From contig JACMLS010000937.1 of assembly GCA_014379485.1 (NCBI GenBank), forward strand, positions 1 through 12,169: 12,169 bases of DNA, written 5' to 3'. Source of the DNA: Bacteroidia bacterium (GTDB lineage: Bacteria > Bacteroidota > Bacteroidia > B-17B0 > Aurantibacillaceae). Shown piece by piece: positions 1 to 6,600 of this stretch (positions within the stretch are counted from its first letter, which is position 1; each line of letters starts with the position of its first letter). The translations under genes and the position numbers were made by a program. Below the pieces are notes generated by a model, which worked only from the letters and a program-made list of their open reading frames with translations, had not been told where the DNA came from and searched no databases.

Positions 1-1
1 A

Positions 2-335
2 CTGCTTTTAATTCTATTATTTTTTGCAATAGGATTCAAAGCCGCCTCTTCTGTTAAATTTTTTAATCAACAAAAAATTGCATTTCAGCAAAAACGCTGT
101 CTTCAGCAATCTTCCCGGATTAAAAAAAGCGCTTATGTCTGTACCAATGGGTTGTAATGTAACTGTTGATTTTTCTAATGCAAAAATGGTAGACCAAACC
201 ACGCCAGAGACCTTAAAAGCAATTAAAGATAACCTGGCAAATGAAGGCGGCTCTATGGTAAATGAAGGTCTGCATTCGCACAGAGCAATGCCACATGACG
301 AAACATCAACAAGAGTTAAAAAAACGTATAACTGA
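2..335 (+). CDS. SulP family anion transporter, C-terminal STAS domain (partial, apparent frameshift)
   Basis: This is the 3' end of a gene that enters from the left edge. From about 78 to 335 the frame encodes a STAS domain of the kind that closes SulP bicarbonate/sulfate transporters. Supporting matches are HFSKNAVFSNLPGLKKAL, then VTVDFSNAKMVDQT (the core beta-strand and the VD turn of STAS), then the closing EGLHSHRAM..H....TR, which matches the GLDxHxxxSxH..(A/S)TR ending of these transporters. There is no credible start: the first possible codon is a TTG at 78 inside the conserved strand, and the same frame has a TAG at 30-32. The neighbouring frame (from base 2) encodes a hydrophobic, membrane-like stretch (LLLILLFFAIGFKAASSVKF). 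The two frames would join by losing one A, or gaining two, in the A6 run at 72-77. It is therefore either a frameshifted gene or a sequence error. The porin 12 nt downstream favours an active operon. Confidence 0.62.
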
Positions 336-347
336 AAAAGTTTAGCT

Positions 348-1778
348 ATGTATATTAAAAAGAAAAGTAGAATTGCGGGACTGAGCTTCCTGATCGTTTC
401 AGGCCTTTGTGCACAACAAGTTGCTGATACGAGTAAAAAAATTGTGCCCGATAAAACCGCTTTAAAATTCAATATCAGTGCAGACGGAAATCATTACTTC
501 CAGGTAACTTTTTTAAATCAAACCTGGCTTAGATATAACGAAAGTAATGATGGCACTACCCAGTTTGGAAAAGTTGCCCCCTCTACCTTTGATATTGGTT
601 TAAGAAGAACACGTATGCAAATGTTCGGGCAGATTACTGACCGTACTTTTCTTTATTTTCAGTTCGGACAAAATAATTTTAATTCGGCTTATACAAATAC
701 TGCGGGTAACAGAAAGTTCGCTGCATTTTTTCATGATGCCTTGTGCGAATTTAAAACCTCAAAAGATCCTAAGAATAATTGCCTGAAATTAGGCGCAGGT
801 TTAACTGCTACCAATGGCCTTTCCAGGTTCTCTCAACCTTCCATAGGTTCTATTATGACTTTGGATGTTCCTGTTTTTTTGCAGTACTCCGTAGACCAGA
901 TAGATCAGTTTGACAGAAGACTTGCTGTGTATGCAAGAGGACAAATAAAAAAACTGGATTACCGGTTTTATATGTCTAATCCTTTTCCCATCTCATCTAA
1001 CGGCACAACGCCGCCTGCAATAAGTAAAAACGCGTCTTTTGTAAACGCGGGTGCAATTATTAATGGAAAGGGGCCCGGAATAAATAATCAATACGGTACT
1101 TATCTTGCCTGGAACTTTTTTGAAGTGGAGCCGCACACAACACCTTACATGGCAGGAACATTTTTGGGAACAAAAAAGATCTGGAATATTGCTGTAGGTG
1201 GTGTGTATCAAAAATCAGCAACATGGTATTTGTCTCCTGATACAGCCGGTGTTTATAAAGACACGAGTTATGCAGACATGCTTCATTTCAGCATTGAAAC
1301 TTTTTTGGATATGCCTTTAAATAAAGAGAAAGGAACTGCAGTTAGTGCCTTTGCCGGATATTATAATACCAACTACGGCCCAAATTATTTGCGTTACAAC
1401 GGGCTTATGAATCCGGCAACAGGATCTACCGCAACAAATCTTGTTTCATCTGCGGCGTTCGGAAATTCAATACCAATGTTTGGGACCGGGCAGGTAATGT
1501 ATGCACAGTTCGGATTTTTATTACCTAAGAAATTGCTGGGAGAAGGTAACGGACAACTGATGCCTTTTGCAAGTGCAACTTATGCAGATTATGAGGCCAT
1601 GCAGCATAAATCAATGCTGATGATTGATGTGGGTATGAACTGGTTTATTAAAGGTCACAATTCAAAAATTTCTGTCGACTATCAGAACAGACCAACTTTT
1701 TATAAAGACATAAATGGAAATGTACAAAACGGAAGCCGTAAAAGTTGTTTGATCTTACAATACCAGATTTTTATTTAG
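348..1778 (+). CDS. outer-membrane porin (Bacteroidota porin O/P-like)
   Basis: The product is a 476-residue exported beta-barrel. Residues 1-22 form a signal peptide (basic MYIKKKSR, hydrophobic core, cleavage near LCA|QQ). C21 is not a lipobox because Leu precedes it. The mature protein has many alternating aromatic/polar strands. Its segment at about residues 80-110 (DIGLRRTRMQMFGQITDRTF followed by LYFQFGQNN) is the most conserved block of the porin family found beside transporters in Bacteroidota. The chain ends LILQYQIFI, a C-terminal strand with aromatic/hydrophobic alternation as expected of a BAM substrate. The ATG lies only 12 nt after the SulP stop with no promoter visible between them, so co-transcription is likely. 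By inference it lets a small anion (bicarbonate, sulfate or similar) through the outer membrane for the SulP carrier. The substrate cannot be read from sequence. Length is normal for the family. Confidence 0.8.
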   Translation: MYIKKKSRIAGLSFLIVSGLCAQQVADTSKKIVPDKTALKFNISADGNHYFQVTFLNQTWLRYNESNDGTTQFGKVAPSTFDIGLRRTRMQMFGQITDRTFLYFQFGQNNFNSAYTNTAGNRKFAAFFHDALCEFKTSKDPKNNCLKLGAGLTATNGLSRFSQPSIGSIMTLDVPVFLQYSVDQIDQFDRRLAVYARGQIKKLDYRFYMSNPFPISSNGTTPPAISKNASFVNAGAIINGKGPGINNQYGTYLAWNFFEVEPHTTPYMAGTFLGTKKIWNIAVGGVYQKSATWYLSPDTAGVYKDTSYADMLHFSIETFLDMPLNKEKGTAVSAFAGYYNTNYGPNYLRYNGLMNPATGSTATNLVSSAAFGNSIPMFGTGQVMYAQFGFLLPKKLLGEGNGQLMPFASATYADYEAMQHKSMLMIDVGMNWFIKGHNSKISVDYQNRPTFYKDINGNVQNGSRKSCLILQYQIFI

Positions 1779-2074
1779 CGTATATATTTTTTAGTTTTAT
1801 TTTTTGAATTTGACAATTATTAATTTGTAACTGTAACGTTAGGGGCATTTCGTAAGAGAGTTTTTTTGGTAGTATAAGTATAGAGTATAAGTATAAGGGA
1901 TTTTATTTTGTGATAGTTCGACCTTATACTTATACTTATACTTTATACTCTATACTTGCAGCATTGTATCAGCACTAACGCCCAAAACGCCTAAAAAAAG
2001 TTAATTTATCGGGTTTTTTTATTGACTGGGCTATAACGGAAAAAAGTTGTGTGATTTTTGCTTAACTTTTTCTG
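1779..2074. other. gene-free spacer after the porin
   Basis: These 296 bases lie between two co-directional genes and hold no coding region that I can support. The spacer is AT-rich, contains the inverted repeat listed separately, and has a run of T at 1860-1867 just before the left arm. No classic GC-rich terminator and no TAnnTTTG box were found in front of the gene at 2075. Confidence 0.6.
1876..1957. repeat. imperfect inverted repeat of AGTATA-type words
   Basis: The left arm 1876-1898 (23 nt, AAGTATAGAG... ending ...TATAAGG) is fully complementary to the right arm 1922-1957 (36 nt, CCTTATAC... ending ...CTATACTT). The right arm carries 13 extra nucleotides made of further copies of the same word. 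The 23-nt loop at 1899-1921 is unrelated sequence. A similar AGTATA at 1871-1875 extends the left side. The arms are almost pure A/T with few G:C pairs and no T-run follows, so this is a poor intrinsic terminator. It looks more like an intergenic repeat whose arms have grown by word duplication. Confidence 0.75.
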
Positions 2075-2923
2075 ATGATTTCTGCCCGGAATAAAATAGC
2101 CTTTCTGTTTGTGTGCTCAGTTTTTTTTTCGTGGGCACATAATAGTCCCGCAAAATTTTACCGGCCGGCAAGAAAGTTTTCTAATTCCTTTGGACTTTTT
2201 ACAAATTATAATCTGCATTTTTTAGGCAGGGAGCAAACAGGTCATTTGATCAATCATTCCTACAAAGCCAAAAACGATCTTGCATTAGGTTTGGTTTACA
2301 CAAAAACTTTTAATGACAATTCGTTTTATTCTATTGGTTGTTCTTATAATCAGTTGAATTTTGAGGAGAGTTATAAGGGATATTTTTCGACACCGTTGTT
2401 GTATAATGAACTCAAAATAAATTATCGCTTAAATGGTGTAGGTGTTCCGCTTTCTGCTGGATTTGGTTTGCGAAGCCGCAGATATTATCCGTTTATTTTA
2501 AAATTAAATTACACACCGGTATTTTTTAATAATCTTAATTCTTCCTGGGGGTATTCCGGAGACGTGGCAGATCTGAATCCAGATGGTTACAATTTTATTA
2601 AAAGCGTTTTTGATTTTAAATCCATCAGGCAACAGGTTTCAATTGGCCTTGTATCGCAATTGAATTTTGATTATTCGGTTATAATGATAGAACCGCAGAT
2701 TGGTTTTATGTTTTCGCCCGAAAAAAAGCCCGATACAAAATTCACTTACAACCCAATAACGGTGGGCATAAGAGTTTCTTATGAATTCAAAGAACTGTTT
2801 TCTCCCATTGTCAATACCTGGAGAGAGAACCGGAATAACCGCAATGAAGAAAAAAGAAAGAAACTCGAAGAAAAGAAAAAACAATTAGAAGAGAAGTTAA
2901 AAAACGAATTAAATACCAAATAA
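2075..2923 (+). CDS. small outer-membrane beta-barrel protein with charged helical tail
   Basis: The product has 282 residues. Residues 1 to about 21 form a signal peptide (ARNK, hydrophobic core, likely cut after FFSWA). Residues 35-240 carry paired amphipathic strands rich in Tyr/Phe, such as NSFGLFTNYNLHFL, LALGLVYTKTF, FYSIGCSYNQLNF, PFILKLNYTPVFF, VSIGLVSQLNFDY, MIEPQIGFMF and ITVGIRVSYEF. This is consistent with a barrel of about 8-10 strands, broadly like the PorT/OmpW-type beta-barrels of Bacteroidota. Unusually, the barrel does not end the protein. After the last strand come about 45 residues, of which the final 30 (from NRNEEKRKK) are almost only Glu, Lys, Leu and Asn and should form a single charged helix in the periplasm. 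It is the first of three co-directional envelope genes, with 52 nt to the next ATG. I do not recognise a specific family; the function is unknown. Confidence 0.72.
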   Translation: MISARNKIAFLFVCSVFFSWAHNSPAKFYRPARKFSNSFGLFTNYNLHFLGREQTGHLINHSYKAKNDLALGLVYTKTFNDNSFYSIGCSYNQLNFEESYKGYFSTPLLYNELKINYRLNGVGVPLSAGFGLRSRRYYPFILKLNYTPVFFNNLNSSWGYSGDVADLNPDGYNFIKSVFDFKSIRQQVSIGLVSQLNFDYSVIMIEPQIGFMFSPEKKPDTKFTYNPITVGIRVSYEFKELFSPIVNTWRENRNNRNEEKRKKLEEKKKQLEEKLKNELNTK

Positions 2924-2925
2924 AA

Positions 2926-2937
2926 TATTCCGGAATA
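2926..2937. repeat. 12-bp perfect palindrome in the short intergenic gap
   Basis: TATTCCGGAATA lies three bases after the stop of the beta-barrel gene and 38 bases before the VWA gene. It could be a small regulator site or chance. There is no T-tract, so it is not a convincing terminator. Confidence 0.35.
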
Positions 2938-2975
2938 AGAGTTGGGACTTTTTTCCGAAACTAAAAAAGAGAAAC

Positions 2976-4370
2976 ATGAAAAAAGTAATTTTTGCAACCG
3001 TTTTTGCCTTGGCGGGCATTTTATGCAGTAATTCATTTGCGCAGGAAGCTCATCACGGAGCTTTGGGCGATGGCGGCAGTATTTATTTGCGCGCCGATCC
3101 CGTTAATAAATTTTTTCTTGAAAATACCGATAACCAGGACCTGGCCTTGTATTTTCATTTACAAGGTTTAAAAAAAGAACTTGGAAACTCAAAACGCGCC
3201 CCTTACAACCTGAGTATTGTAATTGATAAAAGCGGAAGCATGCAGGGCGATAAAATTGAGAATGTGAAAAAAGCAGTTAACTACGTTATCAATCAGCTTA
3301 CCGCTGAAGATTATCTTTCTGTTGTAACGTATGATAACGGAGTTCAAATATTGTTTGAATCGCAAAAAGTTGAGAGTAAAGATAAACTCACTGGCAAAAT
3401 TTCTTCTATTGTTGCCGATGGCGGAACAAATCTTGAGGGAGGAATGAAAAAAGGATTTGAACTTGCCAGGGAGAATAAAGTTTCTCATAAAGCAAATGAT
3501 TTTATAAACCGTGTTTTTTTATTGAGCGACGGGCAGGCAAATGTTGGCGAAACAAATTCTGATGTTTTAGCCAACTGGTGTAAAAGTTATTTTTCTGAAA
3601 ATTCTATTTCGCTTTCTTCTTTTGGTGTCGGAACAGATTATAACGAAGATCTTATGTCTAAACTGGCCTCAAACGCCGGCGGAATGTATTATTTTATAAG
3701 TGATCCTGAAAAGATCACTACCATTTTTCAGCAGGAAATGAATGGGGCAAGTCTTGTTGTAGGAAAAAATGTTGTGCTTGAAATTGATATTCCCGAAGAC
3801 AAAGCAGACCTTGTAAAAGTATACCAGTTAGGTTACGAAAAAAAGAACGGAAAAGTTATTGTTCACTTCAACGATATTTTTTCTGAAGAGCAAAAATCTG
3901 TGGTAGTGAGATTTAAACTTTTTCAAAAAACAAGCGCACCCATTCATTTCAAATGCCGTTTGGTTTACCGCAATGCCAACAATGAACCGGCAACAGATGT
4001 AAAAGACGAACGTAAAATTATTCTCGATCCGGTTCCCAATAAAGATCAGCTTGCGATTGGTTTATCCAAACAAAGTTCAGAAGGATATACTTTGCAGGTT
4101 TGCAGCGAAATGTATGAAGATGCAGTTAAACTGGCAGATGTGGGTAAATACGAAGAGTCTGCAAAAATGGTTAAAGATGCAATGGATCTTATGGATCTGC
4201 ACTTCAAAAAATTCGGTGAACATCCGTTTTTAAAAGAAGTTTATACTGATCTTTCTGAATATGCTGCTACTATTAAGGACATGAAGAATATGAGCAATGA
4301 GGACAGAAAGTACTCTGTAAAAAATCATAAATTTTCGAGTTTCAAAAAGAGAACAAGAGCTAAATTTTAA
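2976..4370 (+). CDS. secreted von Willebrand factor type A domain protein
   Basis: The product has 464 residues. It begins with a signal peptide MKKVIFATVF...SNSFAQ, cut near residue 23, so it is periplasmic or surface-exposed. A VWA domain spans about 76-255 with a complete metal-ion-dependent adhesion site: D84-K-S86-G-S88 (VIDKSGSM), T151 (DGGTN) and D185 (LLSDGQAN). The family's closing feature, (GVG..YNEDLM..LA...GG.YYFI), is at 217-241. A beta-sandwich-like segment follows (about 262-350), then a helical C-terminal region (about 365-440, EMYEDAVKLADVGKYEESAKMVKDA), which resembles the layout of Bacteroidota VWA proteins related to inter-alpha-trypsin inhibitor heavy chains. VWA domains with an intact MIDAS bind a partner through a divalent cation. 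The partner here is unknown, but its position between a barrel and an OmpA-anchored propeller suggests an envelope complex. The ATG at 2976 is the first in frame with a proper signal peptide. Spacing to the next gene is 48 nt. Confidence 0.85.
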   Translation: MKKVIFATVFALAGILCSNSFAQEAHHGALGDGGSIYLRADPVNKFFLENTDNQDLALYFHLQGLKKELGNSKRAPYNLSIVIDKSGSMQGDKIENVKKAVNYVINQLTAEDYLSVVTYDNGVQILFESQKVESKDKLTGKISSIVADGGTNLEGGMKKGFELARENKVSHKANDFINRVFLLSDGQANVGETNSDVLANWCKSYFSENSISLSSFGVGTDYNEDLMSKLASNAGGMYYFISDPEKITTIFQQEMNGASLVVGKNVVLEIDIPEDKADLVKVYQLGYEKKNGKVIVHFNDIFSEEQKSVVVRFKLFQKTSAPIHFKCRLVYRNANNEPATDVKDERKIILDPVPNKDQLAIGLSKQSSEGYTLQVCSEMYEDAVKLADVGKYEESAKMVKDAMDLMDLHFKKFGEHPFLKEVYTDLSEYAATIKDMKNMSNEDRKYSVKNHKFSSFKKRTRAKF

Positions 4371-4390
4371 ATCCGTTATTCTTTCTTTAT

Positions 4391-4398
4391 TATCTTTG
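4391..4398 (+). promoter_or_regulatory. candidate -7 box TATCTTTG upstream of the OmpA/PD40 gene
   Basis: TATCTTTG matches the Bacteroidota -7 consensus TAnnTTTG and ends 20 nt before the ATG at 4419. I see no TTTG or TTG at the expected distance upstream, so this is half a promoter. It may give the third gene of the cassette extra transcription independent of the first two. Confidence 0.4.
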
Positions 4399-4418
4399 AT
4401 CTGTTAAAAAATCTTTTT

Positions 4419-6518
4419 ATGAAAAAAATAGTTGTTTGTTTAGTGCTGCTGGTTTCTGTGTTTCGTTCATTCGGACAAGATGATATTTATGTATATCAGA
4501 ACGGCTTTTCTGACCCTTACTTTTATTTTTCTGAAGTAGATGAAAGTTCAGGAAAGATCTGGTGTAAGAATGGAAAATATCATATGGAGTACAATGATAC
4601 ATCAGGCGGTACATGGCGCCAGACAAGTTTTGTTTGTTTCAATCCTAAAGAAGATTATACAATAGAAACAAGTGTAAACCTGCTGACTTATCAGAAAGAA
4701 AATGCTTACGGCCTTGCGTTCGGATATAAAGATCTTAAGAACACAAATTATTTTATAATAGACGCAAAAGGAAAATTCAGGGTTTATAAAGTAGAGAATG
4801 ATAAAACAATTACGATCAAAGCCTGGAAATCCAGTACAGCTATAAAGTCGCCGGGTAATTACAACAATCTTAAAGTTAAAAGAAAAGGCGATCGTTATTA
4901 CTTTTTTATTAATGATGTAGAGGTGGCGAATACAGACAGCGTTAAAATTTTTGAAAGTAAGCTTGGTTTTTTTATTGAAGGAAAAGCCTCTCTTGAAGCA
5001 GATTTTTTAAATGTAATGCAAAAGAAAGGAGCAATTAATCTGGTAGAAAATTATAATAAATTCGGAGATAAAGAACACTTCGGCCCCGAAATCAATTCAA
5101 CGTACGGGGAAAAACATCCGGTAATTTCTCCTGACGGAAAGCATTTGTATGTGAACAGAGAAGATCATCCGGGCAATGTAGGCGGACCTAAGGAAGATGT
5201 GTGGGTGTCTGACCTCGAAGGTGAAAAGTGGGGAGACCTGAAAAATTTAGGATGGCCCATTAATAACAAAGACTTTAATTACGTTGCCGGAATTTCTGCA
5301 GATAATTCTGTTCTGTTATTAGGAAACGTTTACAGCGATGATCTTTTGTCTATGAAAGAAGGATTTTCTATTGCTTACAAAACAAAAAACGGCTGGTCTA
5401 CACCCAAAGGAATTAAAATAAAAAATTATTACAACAATAATAAATACAACGGCGCCTGCATCAGCGCCGATAAAAAAGTAATTATTATTACTGTAGAGCG
5501 CGAAGATTCTTACGGAGAAAAAGATCTGTACGTGTGTTTTAAAAATGCAGACAGTACATGGACCGAGCCAATGAATATGGGCTCAGTTGTAAATTCATGG
5601 GCCGCAGAATTCGGGCCTTACCTTGCACCAGATGGAAAAACATTATACTTCGCAAGTTTCGGACATCCCGGTTATGGTGAGGCAGATCTTTTTGTTGCAA
5701 AACGTTTAGATGATTCCTGGAAAAAATGGTCCGTTCCGCAAAACCTCGGGCCCAAAGTAAATACAAAATACTGGGACGGATATTTTTCTATTGCAGCCAA
5801 AGGAGATTACGCGTACATTTCTTCTACAGAACATGGCAGAATTGACCTGGATGCCTATAGAATAAAATTACCTAAGAAAGAAACCAAAGAAGAACTTTTT
5901 TTGGTGCATGGTAAAGTGATCAACGATAAAACAAAAAATCCTCTTGGTTCACAAATGAAATTAGTGGAGTCAGGAACCGGAAAAATAATTCAGACTTTTG
6001 AATCTCATGATGAAACCGGAGATTATACTGTGATCATTAACACGCCCGGTAAATATGATATTGCAAGTTTTCATGCAGGCTTTATTTCCATTCACAAATC
6101 AATTGTTATTCCTGAAATAAAAGAATACAAAGATATGACGGTTGATCTTGCCCTTACGCCAATTGAAACAGGGCAAACAATTGTTTTAAAGAATATTTTC
6201 TTCACTCCAAACGAATTTACTTTGCTCGACGAAAGTTTTAATGAATTGAACAAACTCGTTAATATCATGAAAGAAAATCCCACTTTAAAAATTCAGGTGG
6301 CTGGCCATACAAGCAGAAACAACGAGGGAGAAAAGTTTAATGAAGAGTTAAGCTCTAACCGTGCGCTTGCAGTAAAAAATTACCTCATTAAAAACGGTAT
6401 TGCAGAGGGTCGGGTTTCAAATATTGGCTACGGTTATTCAAAGCCTCTTTATCTTGAAGTAAGTGCAGAACAACAGGCTTTGAACAGGAGAGTGGAGTTT
6501 ACTATTCTTAGTAAGTAG
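4419..6518 (+). CDS. OmpA-family protein with lectin-like, PD40 propeller and CRD domains (PorE-like layout)
   Basis: The product has 699 residues. A signal peptide is at 1-20 (cleavage near SFG|Q). Residues about 22-200 form a beta-rich concanavalin/DUF1080-like fold (GKIWCKNGKYHMEY, GLAFGYKDLKNTNYFI, YNNLKVKRKGDRYYFFINDVEV, KLGFFIEGKAS). Residues about 230-485 carry five PD40-like propeller blades, best seen at HPVISPDGKHLYVN (233), GACISADKKVII (345) and GPYLAPDGKTLYFAS (399). A carboxypeptidase-regulatory-like domain follows (about 494-580, VHGKVINDKTKNPLGS...YDIASFHAGF), then an OmpA C-domain (587-699). The family has a PG-binding Asp in GHTD and an Arg in LSxxRA. Here the first motif reads GHTS (Ser632), while R648 and NRR (689-691) are kept. 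PorE of the type IX secretion system has TPR-propeller-CRD-OmpA; this protein lacks the TPR part, so it is a relative in layout only. Probably it sits in the outer membrane or periplasm and contacts the cell wall. Confidence 0.85.
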   Translation: MKKIVVCLVLLVSVFRSFGQDDIYVYQNGFSDPYFYFSEVDESSGKIWCKNGKYHMEYNDTSGGTWRQTSFVCFNPKEDYTIETSVNLLTYQKENAYGLAFGYKDLKNTNYFIIDAKGKFRVYKVENDKTITIKAWKSSTAIKSPGNYNNLKVKRKGDRYYFFINDVEVANTDSVKIFESKLGFFIEGKASLEADFLNVMQKKGAINLVENYNKFGDKEHFGPEINSTYGEKHPVISPDGKHLYVNREDHPGNVGGPKEDVWVSDLEGEKWGDLKNLGWPINNKDFNYVAGISADNSVLLLGNVYSDDLLSMKEGFSIAYKTKNGWSTPKGIKIKNYYNNNKYNGACISADKKVIIITVEREDSYGEKDLYVCFKNADSTWTEPMNMGSVVNSWAAEFGPYLAPDGKTLYFASFGHPGYGEADLFVAKRLDDSWKKWSVPQNLGPKVNTKYWDGYFSIAAKGDYAYISSTEHGRIDLDAYRIKLPKKETKEELFLVHGKVINDKTKNPLGSQMKLVESGTGKIIQTFESHDETGDYTVIINTPGKYDIASFHAGFISIHKSIVIPEIKEYKDMTVDLALTPIETGQTIVLKNIFFTPNEFTLLDESFNELNKLVNIMKENPTLKIQVAGHTSRNNEGEKFNEELSSNRALAVKNYLIKNGIAEGRVSNIGYGYSKPLYLEVSAEQQALNRRVEFTILSK

Positions 6519-6570
6519 ATTTTTTCAGAGAAAAGAGTTTGCTTGATTGATTTGTTTCATCTACTCAACA

Positions 6571-6600
6571 CTATTGCCTATTGCCCTTTCCCTATTGCCT
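6571..6600. repeat. short tandem repeat of CTATTGCC words
   Basis: Three near-identical words (CTATTGCCTATTGCCC, then CCTATTGCCT) sit in the 80-nt gap between two convergent genes and run right up to the stop codon of nadB. No hairpin is visible, so it is not an obvious terminator for either gene. Confidence 0.5.

Noticed and set aside
17..472. Minus-strand open frame of 151 codons beginning like a signal peptide
   Set aside because: It overlaps the STAS domain and the porin start on the other strand, both of which have clear family motifs; the frame has no recognisable domain.
1876..1957. Reading the AGTATA inverted repeat as a CRISPR array or as an intrinsic terminator
   Set aside because: There are no regularly spaced identical units with unique spacers, the arms have few G:C pairs, and no T-run follows.
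1837..1995. Integron attC-like pair (GTTAGGGGC and CACTAACGCCC)
   Set aside because: Only 6 bp are complementary and the box consensus (RYYYAAC/GTTRRRY) is not met; no integrase or cassette is visible.
4419..6518. Naming the OmpA/PD40 protein porE
   Set aside because: It shares the propeller-CRD-OmpA order but lacks the N-terminal TPR region, and no other type IX secretion genes are present in the window.
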